NCBI GenBank assembly: GCA_019117085.1
Contig: DXAJ01000030.1
Location: forward strand, 1 to 37,955
Direction: 5' to 3'
Source of the DNA: Candidatus Gallimonas gallistercoris
GTDB taxonomy: Bacteria > Bacillota > Clostridia > Christensenellales > Borkfalkiaceae
Length of the DNA: 37,955 bases
Shown here: piece after piece, positions 1 through 7,933 of the stretch
How the letters are laid out: the number at the start of each line of letters is the position of its first letter
How positions within the stretch are numbered: position 1 is the stretch's first letter
The notes under the pieces: generated by a model
Database searches by the model: none
Told to the model about the DNA's origin: nothing
Seen by the model: only the letters and a program-made list of their open reading frames with translations
Position numbers and translations under genes: made by a program

Positions 1-396
1 ATCAGCGTATTTTTTGAAGTCAACAGACTGCATTTGAAGGACTTCCTCGCGCAACACTTCCAGCTCCCTCAGCGATTCAGACAGGCTATCTATTTTTTGC
101 TTGACAGCGGCAGCCTGTTCCGTTAGAACAGCAGCAATTTCAGCCGGTGTATCAAGAGGAATAAGCCGATTCTTTATATCGTCCAGAGAAAAACCTAAGT
201 GTTTGAGGGACAAAATCTGATGAAGTTTAACGATGTCTTTATCCGTATATAACCTACGTCCCCCTTCGCTCATGGCCGAGGGAGAAAGCAAGCCTTCTCT
301 ATCGTAATGTTGTAATGTCCGTACAGTAACGTCCATTTTCTTTGCGACTTCGCCAACTGTCATATAGCCCTGTGGTATAGCCTTATGTTTATCCAT
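1..396 (-). CDS. MerR-family transcriptional regulator (3' end truncated by window edge)
   Basis: Reverse-strand reading from ATG at 394-396 gives MDKHKAIPQGYMTVGEVAKKMDVTVRTLQHYDREGLLSPSAMSEGGRRLYTDKDIVKLHQILSLKHLGFSLDDIKNRL..., a typical MerR helix-turn-helix and wing. SD AGGAGG at 403-408 (rc). Open to position 1; absent from the ORF track because it is partial. Confidence 0.93.
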   Translation of the reverse strand, partial: MDKHKAIPQGYMTVGEVAKKMDVTVRTLQHYDREGLLSPSAMSEGGRRLYTDKDIVKLHQILSLKHLGFSLDDIKNRLIPLDTPAEIAAVLTEQAAAVKQKIDSLSESLRELEVLREEVLQMQSVDFKKYAD

Positions 397-414
397 ATCA
401 CACCTCCTGCTTAT

Positions 415-445
415 AGTATATCTCATTACGCTACGTCACAAGCAA
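415..445 (-). promoter_or_regulatory. MerR-type promoter with 19-bp spacer and central dyad
   Basis: Reverse strand: TTGCTT (440-445), 19 nt spacer, TATACT (415-420). The spacer contains the dyad ACGtagCGT. Confidence 0.7.
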
Positions 446-550
446 GTGTTTTTTGAAAAAATTTCAAGAATAAATACGGAATAGCAGGTGGCCGCCTATC
501 AAATTCTTGTGTGTTACTTTATCGCACATGAGCATTGTATCCCCAATTGT

Positions 551-696
551 TGCCACACAATTCCGTTTTTTTTGTGCCATACTATCCAACATATACACAA
601 ATAAAATACGAGTGGGAGATACGAGATGCCGATATTCGGCACCCGTATTTTATTCTTAATATGTCAGATACAAAATTATTATGGAATTGTGTGGCA
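551..696. mobile_element. MITE-like / large imperfect palindrome with 14-bp perfect terminal inverted repeats
   Basis: TGCCACACAATTCC at 551-564 and its exact reverse complement GGAATTGTGTGGCA at 683-696. Nested internal IR AATAAAATACGAGTG (600-614) / CACCCGTATTTTATT (640-654) with one mismatch. Central TGCCGATATTCGGCA. Markedly AT-rich compared with flanking genes. Confidence 0.6.
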
Positions 697-715
697 GTTG
701 TGAGTATATCACAAC
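697..715. repeat. Short inverted repeat GTTGTGA-N5-TCACAAC
   Basis: 7-bp perfect arms immediately adjacent to the 146-bp palindrome. Confidence 0.5.
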
Positions 716-761
716 TTTGAACAAATTGCAAGGGGTTGAGGGGAGTTTCTCCAAATTTCTC

Positions 762-796
762 CAAAAAAAAAACGGCTGCCCCGCAGGACAGCCGAA
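762..796 (-). terminator. Intrinsic terminator of the P-type ATPase gene
   Basis: CGGCTG...CAGCCG stem; the A-run on the + strand is a T-tract on the minus strand, downstream of the stop at 811. Confidence 0.75.
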
Positions 797-810
797 AAAC
801 AAGTCTGTTT

Positions 811-3477
811 TTACTTGTGATGGCGCACGAGTTCGAGCGACTTTGCGATCTCCATCACGATGATGGGCACGATGGAAAGCCCGATGCCGATGACGTAGAC
901 CTGCCAGGGCAGATATTCGCTGCCGAAGCCGAACACCGTCATGACGCCCGGCGTGAACATGACGAACGCGATGAGCGCGAGCGCGATGAGCGTGACGATG
1001 TTGAGGAACTTGTTCGTGAACGGCCCCACTTTGAAGAGGGAGTGCCCCGAACGCATGTTGTAGGCGTGGAGCGTCTGCGAGAGGGCGAGCACAAAGAAGG
1101 TCGCCGCGCTGCATGCCTCATCCCCGAGACCGAAGCCGAAGCGGGCGATGCAGTAGCTTGCGAGCGACAGTCCTGCGAACATACAGCCTTGCAGCACGAT
1201 CTGGATGCCGTAGCCGTGGGCGAAGATACTTTCGCTTTTTGAGCGCGGCTTGTGGTCCATGACGTCGGGCTCGAGTTTTTCCATGCCGAGCGCGATGGCG
1301 GGCAGGGAGTCGCCGATGAGGTTGATCCACAAGAGCTGGATGGAGATGAAGGGGGAGAACTGCCAGATGCACATCGAAAGGAAGACGACGATGACTTCGG
1401 AGATGTTGGTCCCGAGGAGGAAGCCCACGACCTTCTTGATGTTGGAGTAGATGCCGCGGCCTTCCTTGACGGCGTCGACGATGGTCGCGAAGTTGTCGTC
1501 GGTGAGCGTCATGTCGGCAGCGCCCTTCGCAACGTCGGTGCCCGTGATGCCCATCGCGCAGCCGATGTCGGCGGCTTTCAGTGCGGGCGCGTCGTTGACG
1601 CCGTCGCCCGTCATCGAGACGACCTGGCCCTTCTTCTGCCATGCCTTGACGATGCGGATCTTGTTTTCGGGCGAAACGCGCGCATAGACGGAGATGTGTT
1701 CGACTTCCTTATCGAGCTCTTCGTCGCTCATGGCGTCGAGTTCTGCGCCCGTGATGGCTCTGTCGCCTTCGAGCAGGATGCCGAGCTCCCTTGCGATGGC
1801 GGAGGCGGTGATGACGTGGTCGCCCGTGATCATGACGGGCTTGATGCCCGCCTTGCGGCAGACGGCGACTGCCTCCTTTGCCTCGGGGCGAGGGGGGTCG
1901 ATCATGCCGACGAGCCCGAGGAAGGTGAGCCCGTATTCGAGTTCTTCGCTCGTGGGTTCTTCGGAAAGGGCGTCGAGCTCCTTATAGCCGACGGCGAGCA
2001 CGCGCAGGGCGTCCGCGCTCATTTCGTCGTTGACTTTTCGCGCCTTTTCGATGTCGCCCGCAACGCAGCGCTGCGCCATGACGTCGAACGCGCCCTTGAC
2101 GACGGCGACGAGCTTGCCGTCGATCTTGTTGACGGTCGTCATCAGCTTGCGGTCTGAGTCGAAGGGGAGGGAGGCGAGGCGGGGGCAGCTCTCGTTGAGA
2201 GCATCCTTTTCGCTGCCCAATTTGTGCGCGGCGAGCACGATGGCGGTCTCGGTGGGGTCGCCGAGGTGCACTTCCTTGTCGCCTTCGAATTCGACGGAGC
2301 CGTCGCAGCACAGCGTGCCCCAGGTGAGGAGCTTCGCTGTCTTTTCGTCGGTGTTTGCGGGGTCGAAGGGGGTCGCCTCGCCGCCGTCCACATACGTCTT
2401 GACGAGCGTCATGCGGTTCTGGGTGAGGGTGCCCGTCTTATCCGAGCAGATGACGGAAGCGGAGCCCAGCGTCTCCACGGCGGGCAGGCGCTTGATGATG
2501 GCGTTCTTTTTCACCATGCGCGTCACGCCGATGGAGAGCACGATGGTGACGACGGCGGGCAGCCCTTCGGGGATCGCCGAAACGGCGAGCGAGACTGCCG
2601 TCATGAAGAGCTCGATCCAGTGGTCGATGCCCCGGTTGTTGGGCATGCACGCGCCGATGATGAAGATGATGGCGCACGCCGCGAGCGCGACGATGCCGAG
2701 GTATTTCCCGAGCTGCGCGAGCTTGTTCTGAAGGGGGGTGCGCGTCTCCTTCTCGCCTGCAAGAAGGCCCGCGATCTTGCCCATCTCGGTGTTCATGCCC
2801 GTGCCCGTGACGACGGCGGTCGCCGAACCGTAGGTGAGCGAGCAGCCCGAGAAGACCATGTTGGTGCGATCGCCGACGGAGGCGTTCCCCTTGACTTCGG
2901 CGCGCGCATCCTTTTCGGCGGGCACGCTCTCGCCCGTGAGGGCAGATTCTTCCGATTTTAAGTTGGAGCTCGTCAGAAGCCTTGCGTCCGCGGGGACGAA
3001 GTCGCCCGCTTCGAGGTGGATGATGTCGCCGGGGACGAGCGCGGAGGCCTGGATGAACTTTTCCTTGCCGTCGCGCAGCACGCGGGCGTGGGGGGCGGAC
3101 ATGTTTTTGAGCGCTTCGAGCGCCTTTTCCGCCTTGCTCTCCTGCACGACGCCCATGACGGCGTTCAGGACGACGATGAAGACGATGAGGGCGGGCTCGA
3201 CGAATTCGATGGCAGGCGCCTTTCCGTTGACCACCTCATAGCAGATGACGCCGAAGGAAATGCACGCCGCGATGAGCAGGATGATGATCATCACGTCCTT
3301 GAACTGCTCGAGAAAGCGGGCGAACAAGCTCTTTTTCTTCTGCTCCTGGAGCTTGTTCTCGCCGTAGCGCGCGAGACGCGCCTGCGCCTCTTCCTCGGTG
3401 AGGCCCTTCTGGGCGTCCGTCGCAAGGTCTTTTACGACGTCGCCCGAAGGGCAGCTGTAAAACTCTTGTTTTTGCAC
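811..3477 (-). CDS. Calcium-translocating P-type ATPase (PEGLP type)
   Basis: 888 aa; CSDKTGTLTQNRM phosphorylation motif, PEGLPAVV, TGES, MTGDGVNDAPALK. GTG start at 3475-3477 preceded by aaaaGGAGttccaac. Confidence 0.95.
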   Translation of the reverse strand: MQKQEFYSCPSGDVVKDLATDAQKGLTEEEAQARLARYGENKLQEQKKKSLFARFLEQFKDVMIIILLIAACISFGVICYEVVNGKAPAIEFVEPALIVFIVVLNAVMGVVQESKAEKALEALKNMSAPHARVLRDGKEKFIQASALVPGDIIHLEAGDFVPADARLLTSSNLKSEESALTGESVPAEKDARAEVKGNASVGDRTNMVFSGCSLTYGSATAVVTGTGMNTEMGKIAGLLAGEKETRTPLQNKLAQLGKYLGIVALAACAIIFIIGACMPNNRGIDHWIELFMTAVSLAVSAIPEGLPAVVTIVLSIGVTRMVKKNAIIKRLPAVETLGSASVICSDKTGTLTQNRMTLVKTYVDGGEATPFDPANTDEKTAKLLTWGTLCCDGSVEFEGDKEVHLGDPTETAIVLAAHKLGSEKDALNESCPRLASLPFDSDRKLMTTVNKIDGKLVAVVKGAFDVMAQRCVAGDIEKARKVNDEMSADALRVLAVGYKELDALSEEPTSEELEYGLTFLGLVGMIDPPRPEAKEAVAVCRKAGIKPVMITGDHVITASAIARELGILLEGDRAITGAELDAMSDEELDKEVEHISVYARVSPENKIRIVKAWQKKGQVVSMTGDGVNDAPALKAADIGCAMGITGTDVAKGAADMTLTDDNFATIVDAVKEGRGIYSNIKKVVGFLLGTNISEVIVVFLSMCIWQFSPFISIQLLWINLIGDSLPAIALGMEKLEPDVMDHKPRSKSESIFAHGYGIQIVLQGCMFAGLSLASYCIARFGFGLGDEACSAATFFVLALSQTLHAYNMRSGHSLFKVGPFTNKFLNIVTLIALALIAFVMFTPGVMTVFGFGSEYLPWQVYVIGIGLSIVPIIVMEIAKSLELVRHHK

Positions 3478-3601
3478 GTTGGAACTCCTTTTTTCTTATT
3501 TTCTCTTTTTTCTTGATTTATAACAGCGCAGAAAGCATCCTGCGTTATTTTCACGGGCCGCCCTCGTCGGGCAGGCGAAACGCGCTTTATTCAATTCGCT
3601 C

Positions 3602-3642
3602 AAAAAAAAGATAAGAACTCAGGGACCCCCGAGTTCTTATCA
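3602..3642 (-). terminator. Intrinsic terminator of the lipoprotein gene
   Basis: GATAAGAACTC...GAGTTCTTATC (11-bp stem) with a T-run on the minus strand. Confidence 0.8.
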
Positions 3643-3709
3643 CTGGGCATATGGTTTCAGGGCTTACATTCCCCGACCGTTTTGTTGTAAGCGCAAGGCG
3701 TATCATCGT

Positions 3710-4729
3710 TTATTTGTTGGCAAAGGCAGCTTCCTTCAGGGTATAGACGAGCGTACCGAGCGATTGCACGACGGGCACTTCCATCTTGAGGAGCACGTTG
3801 CGGTAGGTGTTGTTGTTCGGATCGGTCGTCGCGGCATACACGAGCGTCTGCGCCTGCCCCGAAGGGGAGGAATGGTAGACGAGCGGCACTTCTATGGCGT
3901 CGATCTCCTGTTTGACGGCGGTGCCGTCCATCGTGAAGTCCACAGCCGTCTTGACGGCGGCGGAAGATTGGGTGTTCGACGAAGTCCCCGCTTCCGTGAC
4001 GTGGCCCATCACCGAATTGATGGTGCGGAAGGTAACGCCGGAAGAAAGGTCGAGCCCGCGCAGGGCGAAGAGGATCTGCTCGTTGTCGAGATAGGTCGTA
4101 TCCCCTTCGATCTCGTATTCGCGCGTTTCGGGGTCGCGGCGTACCGTTTCCCCCTCTTCGGTCTTGTATTCGGTGAGGTCGGTATAGACGGCCGTCGCCG
4201 TGGTGAGCCCCGCGTCGTAGCTGACGTCATAGGTATAGTGATAGGTCCGGAACGCGCCTTCGAGCGATGCGGGCGACGACGTTTCGGGCGAGGTGGAAAC
4301 AACTTCCTTCTCGCTCATCACGGGCTGCAGCCCGTAGCTCACGGGCAGGAAGGAGACGGTGGACTTCACCGAGTCGGTGAACGTTTCGCTCGCCTTGCCT
4401 GCAAGGAGGTATCTGCCCGAGATGGTAAGTTCGGTGGTGTAGATATAGCCTTCCTTCGTGCTGCCGTCTGCAAGCGTTAAGTTGTCGTTGATGAGCTTCG
4501 TCGTGTAGCTGCCCGTGGCGTATTCCACGGAAAGGCCGCCCGAGGTGTCTTCGGCAGGGGTGAATGTCACTTCATAGGTGAGCTCTTCGAGCGTATCGCC
4601 GACAGAGCCGCCGAGCGCCGTATTGCGGTACCAGTTCGCCGTAAAGGAGAGAGGGACGCCGCCGCTGCACGCACAAAGGAGGGTGAGGGGGGCCAAAAGG
4701 ATGAGCCCCGCCATGCGGATCTTCTTCAT
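3710..4729 (-). CDS. Predicted secreted lipoprotein of unknown function
   Basis: The ORF-track protein (859 aa) extends upstream into antisense addB; the plausible start is MKKIRMAGLILLAPLTLLCACSGG (lipoprotein signal, lipobox-like LCAC) at 4727-4729. Promoter at 4761-4789. Confidence 0.85.
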   Translation of the reverse strand: MKKIRMAGLILLAPLTLLCACSGGVPLSFTANWYRNTALGGSVGDTLEELTYEVTFTPAEDTSGGLSVEYATGSYTTKLINDNLTLADGSTKEGYIYTTELTISGRYLLAGKASETFTDSVKSTVSFLPVSYGLQPVMSEKEVVSTSPETSSPASLEGAFRTYHYTYDVSYDAGLTTATAVYTDLTEYKTEEGETVRRDPETREYEIEGDTTYLDNEQILFALRGLDLSSGVTFRTINSVMGHVTEAGTSSNTQSSAAVKTAVDFTMDGTAVKQEIDAIEVPLVYHSSPSGQAQTLVYAATTDPNNNTYRNVLLKMEVPVVQSLGTLVYTLKEAAFANK

Positions 4730-4760
4730 GGAAGCCTCCGTTTGAGGGATGTCGTGACCT

Positions 4761-4789
4761 ATTATAGCATATATTTTTGCGTTTGTAAA
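4761..4789 (-). promoter_or_regulatory. Sigma-A-type promoter for the lipoprotein gene
   Basis: Reverse strand TTTACA - 17 nt - TATAAT, with extended TGC before the -10. Confidence 0.75.
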
Positions 4790-4840
4790 AACAAATCGCC
4801 GAAATAAAGAGAAATTTTCATGAAAATCGCGCCGCAAATG

Positions 4841-4849
4841 TGCTATAAT
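4841..4849 (+). promoter_or_regulatory. Extended -10 promoter element upstream of addB
   Basis: TGCTATAAT at 4841-4849; weak -35. Confidence 0.6.
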
Positions 4850-4900
4850 GGAAGCACGTTGGGCGGGACGCCCCTTTGTTCCCGCCCGAAGGAGGGGACT

Positions 4901-7900
4901 ATGCCCAACATCATCGGAGCGCCTACGCTCGACGATGCGCTCTCCGCCCTTGCTGCCGCCGTCTCGGAAAACGAGGAAAGGGGAGAAAGGACGCTCATCT
5001 TCTGCGAAGACAAGGTGACTCTGCTTGCGGAGCGCGCCGTGCTCGAAGCGGTGGGGGGCACCATGCTCACCGAGGTCACCACCTTCGCCCGCTTTCTTTC
5101 GGGGGCGCAGACGGGCGCGCGCCTTCTTTCCAAACAGGGGTCGGTGATGGCGGTCTCTGCCATCCTTTCCGCCAAAGAAAGCGAGCTGAACATCTTCCGC
5201 CGCGGCGCCGCACAGGCAGTCTACGAAACGCTTGCCCAGCTCATGGCGTCCCGCGTCGATGAGGAGCTGCTCCTGCGCGGGGCGGAGGAAGCGGAGGGCA
5301 CGCTTTCCGCAAAACTCAAAGATCTCGCGCTGCTGCTTTCCGCTTACAAAGAATTTCTCCGTGCGCGCGTGTTCGTCGACGAGAGCGGCTATCTCGCCCT
5401 GCTGCCAGAGGCGCTCTCCGCCGCGGGCCTTCGCGAGGCAAACGTCATCTTCTTCGCCTTCCCCTCTTTCACCCGCCAGGGGCAGGAAGGCATCGAAGCA
5501 GCATTCGATGCCGCGAAGAGCGTTTCGGGCATCTTCCTCGCGGGGCGGGCGGGGCTCTACACCAATGCGGCGGCGCGCCTGTTCCGCCTCATCGCGGCGG
5601 AGCGCGGCGTTTCGGTGCCCGCTCAGCTGAAAAGTTCTCTGAACGAGGATGCAAAGCGCCTCTCCGAAGGGCTCTACACCCCCGAAAAGCTCGTGGGCGA
5701 GCCCCTTCCCACCGGACGCGTGCGCGCCTTCACCGTGCTCGACGAAGAGGCGGAATTTTCCGCCGTTGCCGCGCTCATCAGAAAACATGTCGCGGAAGAC
5801 AAGCTCCGCTATTCGGACTTTGCCCTGCTCGTGCAGGATAAAGAGAGTTTCCCGCTCGTGCGCCGCGTCTTTTCTGCCTATCATATCCCCTATTTCGCCG
5901 ACGAAAAGCGGCCCTTTTCCGAACATCCCTTCTGCGCGTTCCTGCTCGACGTGCTCTCCGCGGCGGCAGACGGCGCGCTGCCCGACGAGGCGGACGCCGT
6001 CGCTTCCTCCCTCTATTTCGGCGACGGAGGGCAGTACCGCAATTATTTGCTGAAATACGGCGGCTACCGCGGTGCGGTGCGGCGGGAGATCAAGGAGGGC
6101 GAAGCCGTCAAGGGTTTCGACCGCGAAAAGCTCGTCTCCTGCCGCGAAAGGATGCTCTCGTTCCTTGCGCTCTTTCCCGCAAAGGGCAGCGGCGCTCGGT
6201 ATGCGGAGGGCGTAAACAAACTCATGGAGCTCACGGAGGCGGAGCGCGTCACCGAAGAGCTCAGGGAAAATTTCACGGGCGCGGAACACGCCTTTTTGGA
6301 TCTTTCTCCCCTCAAAGGCGTGCTCGATGAGATCGCCTGCGTCGCCGAGGAGACGATGAAGGCGGGCGAGTTTGCCTCCCTCCTCAGGAGCGGGCTGGAA
6401 GCTTTGGAGATCTCCATGATCCCGCAGTCTACGGACGCCGTGTTTGTGGGCGACGCGACGGAGAGCCGTTTTGCGCGCGTCAGAGTACTGTTTGCGGCGG
6501 GGCTGAACGCGGGCCTTCCCCGCGCCTCGCAGGATACCGCCGTCATCTCGGACGGGGAAATTTCCCGCCTTTCCGAGCTGGAAGTCGTCATCGAACCCGC
6601 CATCGCCGAAGTCAACGCCCGCGCCCGCGAAGGGCTGGCGCTCAACTTGTGTTCTTTCGAAGAACGGCTGTATCTTTCCTGCCCCTTACGCCGCGGCAGC
6701 GAGGAGAGCGAGCCGGGAGAAATTTACCGTTCGGCGGAAAAGCTCTTTTTCATGCCCGCGATGCCCGGACTCTTCCCCTACGACTGTTCGGAGCGCCTGC
6801 CCGCGATACGGGCGATGCTGCGCCTGAAAAACGCGCGCAGCGAACGCGAACGTGAACGGTTTTCTTCGCTTTCCGCCTTTTTGGAAGCGCGCGGGGAGCC
6901 CGTAGCCCGTCTTCTGGGCGAGGATAAAAAGCCGCGCGTCGCGCTCGAAAAGCTGTATTTCCGTGGCGCCGCGTCGCCCACCCTGCTCGAAACGTATTTT
7001 GACTGCCCGTATAAAGGGTTTGCCTCGCGCGGGCTGAGATTGCAGGAGCGCGAAGAGCGCACCGTGATGGCGACGGACACGGGCAATTTCATGCATGCCG
7101 TCCTCGAAACGGCGGCGCGCAGCTTTTCCTCGCTTTCTTCCGAAGAGGAGTGCCGCGCCCTTGCGAGGAAGACGGGCGAAGAACTTCTGAAAACGCCCCG
7201 CTTTGCGGCGCTTGCCGATACCGGCGCGGGCGCCTACACGGGCGAGCGGCTGCTCGCGGAGGGAGAGGAGGTCGCCGCCGCTGCCTACCGCCAGCTCGCC
7301 GCTTCCGAGTTTGCCGTCCTGAAGACGGAGGCGCGCGTCTCCCTCAAAGAGCTCGCCCTCGAGGGCAAGACCGACCGCATCGATACTTCGGACGCCTATG
7401 TGCGCGTCATCGACTATAAGACGGGGGAGATCGAAGATTCCGCGACCGCCTATTATACGGGCAGGAAGCTGCAGCTCGAACTTTACTTGAAGGCCGCTTC
7501 CGAAGGCGGCGTGCCCGCGGGGGCGTTCTACTTCCCCGCCGCAAGCGATATTTCCTCCCCCGAAGACGCCGCAAAGCGCTTCCGGATGCGCGGCTTTTAC
7601 AGCGGGGACGAGGAAGTCGTCCGCCGCATGGACAAGTCGCTCGAAACGGGCGGCGAGAGCGCCGTTTTCGACTACAAACAGGGCGGGCGGACGTCCGATA
7701 AGGCGATGGACGGCGAAGAGTTTGCCGCCTTCCTCGATTATTCGGTGCTCGTTTCCGAGAAGGCCGAACGCGAGATGAAGGAAGGCAACATCGCCCCCTC
7801 GCCCTATAAGGGAGCGTGCAGGTACTGCAAATTCCGTTCGCTGTGCGGCTTCACGGGCGAGGAGCGCAGCGAAAGCGCCGTCAAGTGCGGCGAGATCGCC

Positions 7901-7933
7901 CGCATCGTAAAAAAGGAGAGGGGGGAAGAATGA
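4901..7933 (+). CDS. addB: AddB/RexB-type helicase-nuclease subunit
   Basis: GAGGGGACT then ATG at 4901. C-terminal RecB-like nuclease (KTDRIDTSDAYVRVIDYKTG) and CPYKGF...CRYCKFRSLC cysteine pattern of the AddB Fe-S nuclease domain. Coupled to addA. Confidence 0.9.
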   Translation: MPNIIGAPTLDDALSALAAAVSENEERGERTLIFCEDKVTLLAERAVLEAVGGTMLTEVTTFARFLSGAQTGARLLSKQGSVMAVSAILSAKESELNIFRRGAAQAVYETLAQLMASRVDEELLLRGAEEAEGTLSAKLKDLALLLSAYKEFLRARVFVDESGYLALLPEALSAAGLREANVIFFAFPSFTRQGQEGIEAAFDAAKSVSGIFLAGRAGLYTNAAARLFRLIAAERGVSVPAQLKSSLNEDAKRLSEGLYTPEKLVGEPLPTGRVRAFTVLDEEAEFSAVAALIRKHVAEDKLRYSDFALLVQDKESFPLVRRVFSAYHIPYFADEKRPFSEHPFCAFLLDVLSAAADGALPDEADAVASSLYFGDGGQYRNYLLKYGGYRGAVRREIKEGEAVKGFDREKLVSCRERMLSFLALFPAKGSGARYAEGVNKLMELTEAERVTEELRENFTGAEHAFLDLSPLKGVLDEIACVAEETMKAGEFASLLRSGLEALEISMIPQSTDAVFVGDATESRFARVRVLFAAGLNAGLPRASQDTAVISDGEISRLSELEVVIEPAIAEVNARAREGLALNLCSFEERLYLSCPLRRGSEESEPGEIYRSAEKLFFMPAMPGLFPYDCSERLPAIRAMLRLKNARSERERERFSSLSAFLEARGEPVARLLGEDKKPRVALEKLYFRGAASPTLLETYFDCPYKGFASRGLRLQEREERTVMATDTGNFMHAVLETAARSFSSLSSEEECRALARKTGEELLKTPRFAALADTGAGAYTGERLLAEGEEVAAAAYRQLAASEFAVLKTEARVSLKELALEGKTDRIDTSDAYVRVIDYKTGEIEDSATAYYTGRKLQLELYLKAASEGGVPAGAFYFPAASDISSPEDAAKRFRMRGFYSGDEEVVRRMDKSLETGGESAVFDYKQGGRTSDKAMDGEEFAAFLDYSVLVSEKAEREMKEGNIAPSPYKGACRYCKFRSLCGFTGEERSESAVKCGEIARIVKKERGEE

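Noticed and set aside
3710-6289. 859-aa minus-strand ORF
   Set aside because: The first ~520 residues are antisense to addB with low-complexity charged composition; the signal peptide start at 4729 and promoter at 4761-4789 define the real gene.
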